DNA of 64,000 nucleotides from DASVFB01 sp963815965 (GTDB taxonomy: Bacteria; Actinomycetota; Thermoleophilia; Gaiellales; Gaiellaceae): assembly GCA_963815965.1 (NCBI GenBank), contig CAWFIT010000001.1:992001-1056000 (forward strand). Reading direction: 5' to 3'. The translations under genes were made by a program, and so were the position numbers. Below the pieces are notes generated by a model. It saw only the letters and a program-made list of their open reading frames with translations, was not told the origin of the DNA and did no database searches. Shown one piece after another: positions 49,306-57,599 of the stretch (position 1 is the stretch's first letter; each line of letters begins with the position of its first letter).

Positions 49306-49328
49306 CCGTGTCCAGGACTCGGGTCACG
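49306..49328 (+). repeat. Dispersed palindrome, copy E (partly deleted)
   Basis: CCGTGTCC is joined directly to AGGACTCGGGTCACG, so about seven bases of the left arm are missing and the right arm has one change. With copy D it occupies the gap 49171-49429, where I see nothing else except the -10 box at its right end. Confidence 0.7.
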
Positions 49329-49416
49329 TCTTGTTGGGACCTCGTCACTGTCGATGGGCTTCATGCGAGGCACGATCCGGCGCAGTTCCGTGACGGTCCC
49401 GTCCGACCCGTCGGCC

Positions 49417-49422
49417 TAGTCT
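49417..49422 (+). promoter_or_regulatory. Candidate -10 box of the helicase gene
   Basis: TAGTCT lies 7 nt before GTG 49430 with no SD in between, consistent with a leaderless start. Confidence 0.4.
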
Positions 49423-49429
49423 GGCGCCC

Positions 49430-51250
49430 GTGGAGCTGAACCCCGAGCAGCGGCGCGCCGTCGAGGCGGTGCGCGGGCCCGTGTGCATCCTCGCCGGCGC
49501 CGGGTCGGGCAAAACGACGACGATCACGCACCGCATCGCGAACCAGGTGACGACGGGCGCGTTTCGCGCAGACGAGATCCTCGCCGTCACGTTCACTGAC
49601 AAGGCCGCCGGCGAGCTGCGCGCGCGCCTCGAGGCGCTCGGCGCACCCGGCGTCGCCGCACGCACGTTCCACGCCGCTGCGCTCGGGCAGCTGCACCAAT
49701 TCGGGGCTGAGCGCGTGGGCAAGATCGTCTCGTCCAAGGCGTTGCCGCTGCGTCGTATCGCGAACTCGCTTCCCGGCGCATATCGCTTTCGCCCCGCAGG
49801 CGATCTCGCGACCGAGATCGAGTGGGCGAAGAACCGGCGCATTCCACCGGCGCGCTACCGCGCAGAGCTCGGCGATCACGAGCCGCCGATCCCGGCCGAC
49901 CTGATGCACCGCGTGTACCGGCAGTACGAGGAACGCAAGGCGGCCGCAAGCTACGTCGACTTCGAAGACCTGCTCGAGCTCGCGATCCAGCTCTACTCGG
50001 AAGACGACGCCGCGCTCGCGCGGGTTCGCGAGCGCTACCGCGCCTTCACCGTCGACGAGTACCAGGACGTCAACGTCCTCCAGCAGACGCTGCTCGAGCT
50101 CTGGCTCGGCCCGCGCGACGAGCTCTGCGTCGTCGGCGACGACTACCAGTCGATCTACGCGTTCACCGGTGCGTCACCCGTGCATCTGCTGTCGATGCCG
50201 AAGCGCTTCCCGCACGCGACGGTGATCAGGCTCGAGGAGAACTACCGCTCGTCGCCGCAGGTGCTCGAGCTCGCGAACCGGCTCGTGCCCAAGCTCGGCG
50301 GCGCAGAGAAGACGTTGCGCGCGACGCGCGCCGACGGTCCGGAGCCCGAGCTGAACGCCTGCGCGGACGAGGCCGACTTCGCCGTCGAACGGATTCGCGC
50401 GCTCGACGTCGCGTACGAGGACGCCGCGATCCTCTGCCGCACGAACGCCCGGCTCGTCGACTTCGAGGAGGCGTTGCACGAGGCGGGGATCCCCGCCCAG
50501 GGTGCGTCGTTCCTCGGCCGCGAGAGCGCGCGCTACGTGCTGCGCAGGCTCTCGTCGACTGCCGACGTGCGCAGGCTCGCCGAGGAGCGCGGCTGGCTCG
50601 AGGATCCGCCGGACAAGCTCGGCGAACGCGAGATTGTGCGGCAGACGGACCTCGGACGCCTCGTCAAGCTCGCCGACGAACTGGCCGAGCTCGACGGTCC
50701 AGGCTTCGTTGCCGAACTCGAGCGACGCTTCGGCGACAGAGGCGAGGCGCGCCGGGGTGTCCACCTGCTGACGCTCCACGGCGCTAAGGGGCTCGAGTTC
50801 GAGGCGGTGTTCGTCGCGCGCGCGGAGGAGAAGGAGCTTCCGACACGTCTCGCGAAGTCGCCTGAGGCGATTGCTGAGGAGCGGCGCCTCTTCTACGTCG
50901 GCCTGACCCGGGCGAAACGGCATTTGTTCGTGACGTGGACGCGGGCACCGTCCCGCTTCCTGCGCGAGCTCGGGCTCCAGCCGAGCCAGGCGCCCGCGCG
51001 GCGTGAGGCCGAGCCGGACGATCCCCTCTTCGCCGCGCTGAAGGCCTGGCGGCTCGAGCGTGCGCGCGCCGACGAGGTCCCGGCATACGTGGTCTTCCAC
51101 AACTCGACGCTGGCGGAGATCGCCGGCCGCAGGCCGCAGAGCCTGAGCGAGCTCGCCGCGGTGCCCGGCGTCGGCCCGACGAAGCTCGAGCGCTTCGGAG
51201 GAGACGTCCTCGCCGTCCTCGGCGGGCAGGTTGCAAGCACGTCCCCGTAG
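49430..51250 (+). CDS. UvrD/Rep-type DNA helicase with C-terminal HRDC-like domain
   Basis: A 606-residue superfamily IA helicase from GTG 49430. Motifs in order: Q motif L-N-P-E-Q-R-R-A-V, Walker A G-A-G-S-G-K-T-T-T, A-V-T-F-T-D-K-A-A, Walker B V-D-E-Y-Q-D-V-N, G-D-D-Y-Q-S-I-Y-A-F, E-E-N-Y-R-S-S, T-L-H-G-A-K-G-L-E-F and Y-V-G-L-T-R-A-K-R. The last ~70 residues (S-L-S-E-L-A-A-V-P-G-V-G-P-T-K-L) are HRDC-like, as in UvrD2. It probably unwinds DNA in repair. The middle (2B region) is shorter than in UvrD2. Confidence 0.9.
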   Translation: MELNPEQRRAVEAVRGPVCILAGAGSGKTTTITHRIANQVTTGAFRADEILAVTFTDKAAGELRARLEALGAPGVAARTFHAAALGQLHQFGAERVGKIVSSKALPLRRIANSLPGAYRFRPAGDLATEIEWAKNRRIPPARYRAELGDHEPPIPADLMHRVYRQYEERKAAASYVDFEDLLELAIQLYSEDDAALARVRERYRAFTVDEYQDVNVLQQTLLELWLGPRDELCVVGDDYQSIYAFTGASPVHLLSMPKRFPHATVIRLEENYRSSPQVLELANRLVPKLGGAEKTLRATRADGPEPELNACADEADFAVERIRALDVAYEDAAILCRTNARLVDFEEALHEAGIPAQGASFLGRESARYVLRRLSSTADVRRLAEERGWLEDPPDKLGEREIVRQTDLGRLVKLADELAELDGPGFVAELERRFGDRGEARRGVHLLTLHGAKGLEFEAVFVARAEEKELPTRLAKSPEAIAEERRLFYVGLTRAKRHLFVTWTRAPSRFLRELGLQPSQAPARREAEPDDPLFAALKAWRLERARADEVPAYVVFHNSTLAEIAGRRPQSLSELAAVPGVGPTKLERFGGDVLAVLGGQVASTSP

Positions 51251-51271
51251 AGGTTGCCGCTTACGCCACTG

Positions 51272-51296
51272 AGAGGTTGCGCGTTAAGCAACCTCT
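51272..51296 (+). promoter_or_regulatory. Inverted-repeat operator candidate before the ATPase gene
   Basis: AGAGGTTGC and GCAACCTCT form a perfect 9-bp inverted repeat around GCGTTAA. A related direct copy, AGAGGTTGCCGCTTA, lies at 51249-51263. A possible promoter TTGCGC (51277-51282), N18, TACCCT (51301-51306) sits within it, 9 nt before GTG 51316. The downstream protein has a winged helix and may bind here. Confidence 0.5.
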
Positions 51297-51315
51297 TCGC
51301 TACCCTGCACCACTC

Positions 51316-52458
51316 GTGGCGATCACCGACGTCAACCCTTTCGTCTACTCGCGCCCGATCCCGCCGGACGAGGTGATCGACCGCGACGACGAGACGGCTG
51401 CGCTCCTCCAGGCGGTCGTCGGAGGCCACTACGTCCGTCTCTACGCTCCGCGCAAGTACGGCAAGACGAGCCTCCTGCGCCGCGTTCTGCGCGAGGCAGA
51501 GCGCTCGGAGGGGATGACGACCGTGCTCGTCGACCTCTACGGCGTCCTCTCGCTCGCCGACGTCGCCGTGCGGATCGAGCGCGCGTACGCGGCGCAGCTC
51601 AAGGGCGGGCTGCGCGCGCGGATCGACGAGTTTCTGCAGCGCACAGGTCTCGGGCTCTCGCTGAGTGCGCTCGGGATCGGCGTTCGGCTGCAGATCGATC
51701 CGCGAACGGATCCGCTGCCGGCGCTGCACGCGTTGCTCGACTTGCCGCTGAAGCTCGAGCAGGAGGGCGGCTACCGCGCGCTCGTCGTGTTCGACGAGTT
51801 CCAGGACATCACGAAGCTTCCCGGTATCGACGCGATCGTCCGGAGCCACATCCAGCACCAGGGCGAGGTCGCTTCGTATGTGTTCGCGGGTTCGGAGCAG
51901 GGGTTGATGAAACAGCTCTTCGAGGAGAAGGAGCGTCCGCTCTACGGCCAGGCGGTACCCGTGCGGCTCGGGCGCTTGCCGTCGTCCGACATTGCCGCGT
52001 ACATCGTCGACCGCTTCAAGCAGACGGGACGATCGGCCGGAGAAGCGGTGAACCCGCTCGTGCAAACGGCAGCCGGTCATCCGCAGCGCGCGATGCTGCT
52101 CGCATATCGCCTCTGGGACGTCGTCGAGCCTCGGGCGACGGCAACGTTGGCGGATTGGGAGGAGGCGCTGTCGACGACGATGGTCGAGCTGAGGCCGGAG
52201 TTCGAGGCGCACTGGCAGCGCTTCACGCAGGTTGAGCAAAAGAGCCTGCGCGCGATCGTCGAGGGTCAAGGCGCGACGTTGCGGACGCACGTCCTCGCGC
52301 GCCTCGACGCCGACAAGTCATCGGTGAGTCGCGCGCTCAAGCGGCTCGAAAGCGCCGGCGAGGTCGAGGTGATCGACGGCCGTACCGTCCTCGTCGACCC
52401 GCTGTTCGCGCTGTGGCTCGAACGCCTGTCGTCAGGCGTCGCGGGCGCTGAGGAGTAG
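51316..52458 (+). CDS. Archaeal-type AAA ATPase with C-terminal winged-helix domain
   Basis: A 380-residue protein; GTG 51316 is chosen because the longer frame runs through the inverted repeat. The N-terminal ATPase_2-type domain opens with V-N-P-F-V-Y-S-R-P-I, a P-loop A-P-R-K-Y-G-K-T-S, Walker B L-V-V-F-D-E-F-Q-D and sensor-like F-A-G-S-E. The C-terminal ~70 residues form a winged helix (S-S-V-S-R-A-L-K-R-L-E-S-A-G-E-V). Proteins of this type occur with mobile elements or act in DNA transactions; the function is unknown. It is convergent with the DUF354 gene, overlapping by 27 nt. Confidence 0.82.
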   Translation: MAITDVNPFVYSRPIPPDEVIDRDDETAALLQAVVGGHYVRLYAPRKYGKTSLLRRVLREAERSEGMTTVLVDLYGVLSLADVAVRIERAYAAQLKGGLRARIDEFLQRTGLGLSLSALGIGVRLQIDPRTDPLPALHALLDLPLKLEQEGGYRALVVFDEFQDITKLPGIDAIVRSHIQHQGEVASYVFAGSEQGLMKQLFEEKERPLYGQAVPVRLGRLPSSDIAAYIVDRFKQTGRSAGEAVNPLVQTAAGHPQRAMLLAYRLWDVVEPRATATLADWEEALSTTMVELRPEFEAHWQRFTQVEQKSLRAIVEGQGATLRTHVLARLDADKSSVSRALKRLESAGEVEVIDGRTVLVDPLFALWLERLSSGVAGAEE

Positions 52459-53448
52459 ATCGAGCATGACGAGCGGATCGCGGCGCGTGCGGGCGCCCGT
52501 CCTTTCGTCGCGCTTCTCGAGCCGCAGCGCGCGCGGATCGCTCAGCGGTACGAGGCGACCGTCGCGGATCAGCGCCTCGTCGACGCCGCCGAGCCGTCCG
52601 CCGTACGTCGTGTAGACGGGGACGCCGAGGGCCGCAGCCTCGCGGTTCATGGTCCCGCCCGCCGAGACGACGAGGTCGGCAAGCGCGATGAGGCTCTGCG
52701 CGTCGACGGCCTCTTCCGGCACGATCACCGACGGCAGGTCGAGGCCGCGCACGAAGTCGCGTTGCTCCTCGGTGCGCGGGAGGACGATCGCGTGGACGTC
52801 GTCACGCGCGCCGACGAAGTCGAGCGTCTGCGGAAAGAGCGGGTTCGAGTGTCGGTGGTAGAGCGAGACGTCAGGCGGGGGGCGGAGCACGACGAGCACG
52901 CGAGCACGCTCGAGCCCGAACCGCTCGAGCACCGCGTCGTCCGGCTCGAAGTCGGCAAGGTAGTACTCCTCCTTCAGCCCCTCGTACTGCACGAGCTTCG
53001 GTGGTGTCGCGCCGTAGCGCGCGAGGCGTTCGAGCGGGATCGCATCCGGGACGACGACCTTCGTCGCCGCGCGGCACCCGAGCTGGTGTTGCAGGTAGGC
53101 CCACTCGTAGTCGAACGTGGTCGAGCTCGGGATACCGAGCCGCCGCGCGGTCATCGTCAGCTCGTGCGAGCCGTGCGCGAGCGCGATGTCGAATGCGCGA
53201 GGACGCGCCCAGCTTCGCAGGGCGCGCAGTCGCGAGACCATCGCGCGCGCCTTCCCGGTGCGCGAGCGCCCGCCGTGGTGCCCGATAACGGCGTCCGCTT
53301 GCAGACCGTGGAGCTCGAGCAGTTGGAGCGTCTGTGCGTACTCGCGCGCGGTGATCTCCACATCGTCGCCACGCTCCCGCAGGATGCGAATGAGCGGCCG
53401 AAAGACCAGCACGTGCGCGCTCGCGGTCATGTCGACCCAGACTCTCAA
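52432..53448 (-). CDS. DUF354 family protein (glycosyltransferase-fold, surface polysaccharide context)
   Basis: A 338-residue protein; TTG 53448 is chosen because it overlaps the asnB stop as TTGA and starts at M-R-V-W-V-D-M-T. DUF354 features: H-V-L-V-F-R-P-L-I-R, A-R-E-Y-A-Q-T, A-L-A-H-G-S-H-E-L, F-D-Y-E-W, L-P-R-T-E-E-Q and V-V-S-A-G-G-T-M-N-R-E-A-A-A-L-G-V-P-V-Y. The architecture resembles GT-B UDP-GlcNAc epimerases/glycosyltransferases, and members occur in polysaccharide loci. Function not established. Confidence 0.82.
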   Translation of the reverse strand: MRVWVDMTASAHVLVFRPLIRILRERGDDVEITAREYAQTLQLLELHGLQADAVIGHHGGRSRTGKARAMVSRLRALRSWARPRAFDIALAHGSHELTMTARRLGIPSSTTFDYEWAYLQHQLGCRAATKVVVPDAIPLERLARYGATPPKLVQYEGLKEEYYLADFEPDDAVLERFGLERARVLVVLRPPPDVSLYHRHSNPLFPQTLDFVGARDDVHAIVLPRTEEQRDFVRGLDLPSVIVPEEAVDAQSLIALADLVVSAGGTMNREAAALGVPVYTTYGGRLGGVDEALIRDGRLVPLSDPRALRLEKRDERTGARTRRDPLVMLDLLLSARDA

Positions 53449-55325
53449 GCGAGCATGCCTTGCGACACTTTGCCACTGGGCGACCGGGGTGAGTGCTCTA
53501 CGTGTTGCTCGTACCAGAGCGTGAACGCGAGCAGGCCCCAAAGTTGGCGGCTCCAGTCCTGCTTTCCGGCGACGTGCTCGTCGAGGAGGCGCTTCACCGG
53601 CTCGTGGGCGAAGAAACCCTGGCGGCGCAGGACGTCCGCCGCCAGCGTGTCGCGCGCGAAGGGCTCGAGCTCTCCGGCCAGCCAGGCGGCGGCGGGAATC
53701 GAGAACCCTCGCTTGCGGCCGCGCACGATGCGTGCCGGCAGCAGCGGCTCAGCCGCCTTGCGCAGGAGGCGCTTCTTGGACAGGCCGCGTACCTTGTGAC
53801 GCGTCGGCAGCGCGAGCGCGAACCCGGTCACGACGGAGTCGAGGAACGGAACGCGCGCTTCGAGGGAGTGCGCCATCGACGCGCGGTCCGTCTTGACGAG
53901 CAGGTCGTCGACGAGGTACGTGCCGAGATCGACGTCCTGCAGGCGCGCGAGCAGCTCCGTGCCTTGGGTCTCGGCGAAGCGCTCGCGCAGCAGATCGACT
54001 GGATCGAACGGCGAGCGGCGGCCGGTCAGCGCCGCGCGTGCGTCGGCGGAGAAGATCTCCTTCCAGCCGTGATGCCGTTCGAGCGGCGGCAGGTGAGCCG
54101 CTCGCACGAAGCGCTTCGCCCGGTAATCGAAGCTGGCCCGGCGCGTCGACGTCGGCAAGCGCTCGACAAGGGGCCTCGCGGCCGCCGCGAGCCCGCCGAT
54201 TCGTTGCGCGAGAAGGTCGGCTGCATAGGTGTAGTAGCCGCCGAACAGCTCGTCGCCGCCCTCGCCCGAGAGCGCGACCTTCACGTCCTCGGCCGCGAGC
54301 TGCGAGACGAGGTACGTCGGCAGTGCCGACGAGTCGGCGAACGGCTCGTCGAACGCGTCGGCGAGCGCTGGCAGAAGCAAGGCTGCATCCGGCCGCAGGA
54401 CGAGCTCGCGGTGCGTCGTCCCATACTGCTCGGCGACGAGCCGAGCGTCGGCGAGCTCGTCGAACGAACGCTCCTCGAAGCCGATCGAGAACGTGCGTAG
54501 CGGCCCGCTCGTCTCGTCGGCTGCGAGTGCGGCGAGCATGCACGAATCGACGCCGCCGGAGAGGAGCACGCCCACCGGCACGTCGCTGACGAGGTGCGCG
54601 CGCACGGAGTCGCGCAGCCGTGCGCGGAGCTCCTCGACGAGCTCGGCCTCGTCCTCGTTCCGCGTCTCCGCCGCCGGAGCCGGCCTCGAGAAGCGACTCA
54701 GCTCGACGCGTCCGTCCCACACGAGCACGTGCCCAGGCGGCAGCTTGCGCGTGCCCTCGAAAATCGAGAACGGCGCGGGTACGGAGTTGAACGCGAGGAA
54801 CCCTTCGAGCGCATCGAGGTCGACGTCGCCGCGCGGCAGCGCGCGCAGCTCCGACGCGAACTCGAGGCGTCCGTCCTCGACGCGGTAGTAGAGCGGCTTG
54901 ATCCCGTACCGGTCGCGCGCGAGCACGAGCCGGCGCTCGCGTCCGTCCCAGATCGCGATCGCGAACATGCCGCGCAGCCGCTCCGCGAACGACAGCCCCC
55001 ACTGCTCGTACGCGTGCACGATCACCTCGGTGTCGCCGTGCGTGCGGAACAGGTGGCCTGCGCGTGCGAGCTCGTCCGTCAGCTCCGCGTAGTTGTAGAT
55101 CTCGCCGTTCTGGACGACGACGACCGTTCCGTCCTCGTTCGCGATCGGCTGGTCGCCGGTGTCGAGGTCGATGATCGAGAGACGCCGTGCCGCGAGCGCG
55201 ACCGGACCCTCGACGAACGCGCCGTCCGAGTCGGGGCCGCGATGCGTCAGCGTCGCGCTCATCGCCGCGAGCCGCTCGGGATCCGCGGCGCCGCGGGCGG
55301 ACGCGATTCCGCAAATCCCGCACAT
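53445..55325 (-). CDS. asnB: Asparagine synthase (glutamine-hydrolysing)-like amidotransferase
   Basis: A 626-residue class II amidotransferase from ATG 55325, with Cys2 nucleophile exposed in M-C-G-I-C-G-I-A. The glutaminase domain shows R-L-S-I-I-D, N-G-E-I-Y-N-Y and the synthase domain the PP-loop L-S-G-G-V-D-S, S-G-E-G-G-D-E-L-F-G-G-Y-Y and K-R-G-F-S-I-P. It may make asparagine or amidate a sugar acid in the polysaccharide pathway, as the flanking DUF354 gene suggests. A TAAGGT box lies 8 nt before the ATG. Confidence 0.9.
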   Translation of the reverse strand: MCGICGIASARGAADPERLAAMSATLTHRGPDSDGAFVEGPVALAARRLSIIDLDTGDQPIANEDGTVVVVQNGEIYNYAELTDELARAGHLFRTHGDTEVIVHAYEQWGLSFAERLRGMFAIAIWDGRERRLVLARDRYGIKPLYYRVEDGRLEFASELRALPRGDVDLDALEGFLAFNSVPAPFSIFEGTRKLPPGHVLVWDGRVELSRFSRPAPAAETRNEDEAELVEELRARLRDSVRAHLVSDVPVGVLLSGGVDSCMLAALAADETSGPLRTFSIGFEERSFDELADARLVAEQYGTTHRELVLRPDAALLLPALADAFDEPFADSSALPTYLVSQLAAEDVKVALSGEGGDELFGGYYTYAADLLAQRIGGLAAAARPLVERLPTSTRRASFDYRAKRFVRAAHLPPLERHHGWKEIFSADARAALTGRRSPFDPVDLLRERFAETQGTELLARLQDVDLGTYLVDDLLVKTDRASMAHSLEARVPFLDSVVTGFALALPTRHKVRGLSKKRLLRKAAEPLLPARIVRGRKRGFSIPAAAWLAGELEPFARDTLAADVLRRQGFFAHEPVKRLLDEHVAGKQDWSRQLWGLLAFTLWYEQHVEHSPRSPSGKVSQGMLA

Positions 55326-55344
55326 GCGGGTTTACCTTACTCAG
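55326..55344. promoter_or_regulatory. 19-bp divergent region with overlapping -10 boxes
   Basis: Plus-strand TACCTT (55333-55338) lies 6 nt before GTG 55345; minus-strand TAAGGT (55339-55334) lies 8 nt before asnB ATG 55325. The two boxes overlap by five bases, so a polymerase at one blocks the other. Confidence 0.5.
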
Positions 55345-56940
55345 GTGATCGCCGAGTTCGGCGCGCAGCAGGACGTGCAGCTGGTGTTGCTGCTCGTCTG
55401 CGCGGCTGCACTGCTGTTGCTCGCCGACCCGTTGCGAATCCCGTATCCGATCCTCCTCGTGCTCGGAGGGCTCTTGCTCGGCTTTATGCCGGGCGTGCCG
55501 AATCTCACGCTGCCCCCGGAGGTCGTGCTCGTCGGAATCCTGCCGCCGCTGCTGTATTCGTCCGCGTACCGCACCGGACTGAGGGACTTGCGCCGCAACT
55601 TACGGCCCATTTCGCTGCTCGCAGTGGGTCTCGTCGTCGCGACCATGCTCTCGGTCGGCGCGGTCGCCCACGAAATGATCGGACTCGCCTGGCCGGCAGC
55701 CTTCGTCCTGGGCGCGGTCGTCTCGCCGACCGATCCACTCGCGGCGACATCGATTGCACGAAGGTACGGCGTTCCGCGGCGGCCGATCGCGATCATCGAG
55801 GGCGAGAGCCTCGTCAACGACGGGACAGCGCTCGTGCTCTTCAAGTTTGCGGTCGCCGCGGTCGTGACCGGCTCCTTCTCGCTCGTCGATGCGGTCGGAA
55901 GCCTCGTGTGGAACATCGTCGGCGGCGTCGGCTTCGGGTTGGTCGTCGGCTACGTGATCCGCCGTTTGCGGCGGCGGATCGACAACCCGCCGCTCGAGGT
56001 CACGCTTGCGTTCCTCACGGGCTACTTCGCGTTCCTGCCCGCGTCGGCGGCGGGTGCGTCGGGTGTGCTCGCCGTCGTCACCGCGGGCGTCTACCTCGGC
56101 TGGTACACACCCGAGTTGACGAGCGTGGAGACGCGCCTGACCGGAGCCGGCTTCTGGGCGATCTTCAACTTTCTCCTCAACGCGCTTCTGTTCGGGCTCG
56201 TCGGGCTGCAGCTCCAGCCGATTCTCGACGGCCTGTCCGGCCATTCGTCCGCGCAGCTCGTGGCCTACGCGGCGGCTGTGTCCGGCGTAGTGATCGCGAC
56301 GCGGCTCGCTTGGCTCTTTCCGTTGACGTACCTGCCCCGGATGCTGTTTCGGAGCATCCGCGAGCGAGATCCTTACCCGCCGTGGCAGTGGCCGGTGTTT
56401 GTCGGCTGGACAGGAATGCGCGGCGCGGTGACCCTCGCGGCCGCCCTCGCGATCCCTCTGACGACGGACGCCGGGGACCCCTTCGCGAACCGTGGCCTGA
56501 TCGTCTTCCTCGCCTTTTGCGTCGTGCTCGCGACGCTCGTGTTGCAGGGAGGCTCGCTCCCGCTCGTCATTCGCCTCCTCGGTCTCGAAGATGACGGGAT
56601 CGACGCGAAGGAAGACGCCAAGGCGCGGATCCACGCCGCCGACGCTGCGATGGCGCGGCTCGAGGAGCTCGTCGAGCAGGAGGAGGTGCGGCCGGACACG
56701 GCCGAGCGGCTGCGTGGCCTGTACACGTTTCGCCGGAATCGCTTCGGCGCGCGTTTTGACCACGCCGATGACGGCACGATCGAGGAGCAGTCGTTGGCCT
56801 ACCAGCGCGTGCGTCGCGAGCTGCTCGACGCCGAGCGCTCAGCCGTCGTGGCGTTGCGCAACGAAGGCCGCATCGCCGACGACGTGATGCAACGCGTGAC
56901 TCGGGATCTCGACCTCGAGGACTCGCGGTTAGATGTGTAG
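55345..56940 (+). CDS. CPA1-type Na+/H+ antiporter
   Basis: A 531-residue protein from GTG 55345; ATG 55324 would overlap the asnB start codon. About twelve membrane helices, with motifs L-L-P-P-L-L-Y-S-S-A, V-V-S-P-T-D-P-L-A-A, E-G-E-S-L-V-N-D-G-T-A-L-V and G-W-T-G-M-R-G-A-V-T-L-A-A-A. The S-P-T-D-P and E-S-L-V-N-D-G motifs hold the transport acidic residues. A ~100-residue charged cytoplasmic tail is probably regulatory. It exchanges cytoplasmic Na+ for H+. The 3' end overlaps the convergent sugar transferase. Confidence 0.9.
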   Translation: MIAEFGAQQDVQLVLLLVCAAALLLLADPLRIPYPILLVLGGLLLGFMPGVPNLTLPPEVVLVGILPPLLYSSAYRTGLRDLRRNLRPISLLAVGLVVATMLSVGAVAHEMIGLAWPAAFVLGAVVSPTDPLAATSIARRYGVPRRPIAIIEGESLVNDGTALVLFKFAVAAVVTGSFSLVDAVGSLVWNIVGGVGFGLVVGYVIRRLRRRIDNPPLEVTLAFLTGYFAFLPASAAGASGVLAVVTAGVYLGWYTPELTSVETRLTGAGFWAIFNFLLNALLFGLVGLQLQPILDGLSGHSSAQLVAYAAAVSGVVIATRLAWLFPLTYLPRMLFRSIRERDPYPPWQWPVFVGWTGMRGAVTLAAALAIPLTTDAGDPFANRGLIVFLAFCVVLATLVLQGGSLPLVIRLLGLEDDGIDAKEDAKARIHAADAAMARLEELVEQEEVRPDTAERLRGLYTFRRNRFGARFDHADDGTIEEQSLAYQRVRRELLDAERSAVVALRNEGRIADDVMQRVTRDLDLEDSRLDV

Positions 56941-57588
56941 CGTCTGGCGGATCACGCGCCAGGCAGTCGCGAAGAGCGTGCGCAGGTAGAGACGTACCGA
57001 GCGGTCGGCGATCCACTCGAGGTCGTGCGCGAGCTTTTCGGCCATCGACGTCTCGTAGCCGTGACGCACCTGCGCGAAGCCGGTGAGCCCCGGTCGCACG
57101 ACGAGGCGCTGCCAGTACGCGGGTAGGTCTGCGGCGAGCTGCTCGAAGAAACGCGGACGGATCGGCCGCGGGCCGACGAACGACATGTGGCCACGTAGGA
57201 CGTTCCACAGCTGCGGCAGCTCGTCCAACTGTGTGGCCTTCAGGCCGCGGCCGACGCGCGTGTACTCGAGCTCGGTACGGCGGACGAGCTCCTCGCCTAG
57301 GTACGGGCCGAGGCGCGTCTCGGCGTCGCGGCTAAGGGTCCGGAACTTGTAGATCCCGAAGACGCGCCCGCCGCGGCCGACGCGCTCGCCGCGGTAGAGG
57401 ACGGGGAAGCCACTCGACACTGCGATCACCGCTGCGATCACCAGCGCGAACGGCAGTGCGAGCAGCCCGAAGAGGAGCGCGAAAAGAACGTCCAGGAAGC
57501 GCAGTTCGAGGTCGACGCGCCGCTTCGTCGACGTGCCGGCCAGCGACTCGAAGCGCGCGACGAATGACTCGGAGGGATGGTCCTGCAT
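56929..57588 (-). CDS. Bacterial sugar transferase (undecaprenyl-phosphate glycosyl-1-phosphate transferase)
   Basis: A 219-residue WcaJ/PglC-type protein from ATG 57588. An N-terminal ~30 residues precede one membrane helix (F-L-D-V-L-F-A-L-L-F-G-L-L-A-L-P). The PF02397 catalytic part shows R-G-E-R-V-G-R-G-G-R-V-F-G-I-Y-K-F-R-T-L, Q-L-D-E-L-P-Q-L-W-N-V-L-R-G-H-M-S-F-V-G-P-R-P, and R-P-G-L-T-G-F-A-Q-V-R. It starts lipid-linked glycan assembly by moving a sugar phosphate onto undecaprenyl phosphate. Confidence 0.92.
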   Translation of the reverse strand: MQDHPSESFVARFESLAGTSTKRRVDLELRFLDVLFALLFGLLALPFALVIAAVIAVSSGFPVLYRGERVGRGGRVFGIYKFRTLSRDAETRLGPYLGEELVRRTELEYTRVGRGLKATQLDELPQLWNVLRGHMSFVGPRPIRPRFFEQLAADLPAYWQRLVVRPGLTGFAQVRHGYETSMAEKLAHDLEWIADRSVRLYLRTLFATAWRVIRQTLHI

Positions 57589-57599
57589 AATGAATCCTT
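57586..57599 (+). promoter_or_regulatory. Candidate LysR promoter overlapping the divergent start
   Basis: CATAAT (57586-57591) lies 8 nt before LysR ATG 57600 and overlaps the minus-strand ATG (57588) of the sugar transferase gene. Only 11 bp separate the start codons. Confidence 0.4.

Noticed and set aside
5261..49328. CRISPR array made from the palindromic repeats
   Set aside because: Copies are few, widely scattered and irregularly spaced, with no cas genes.
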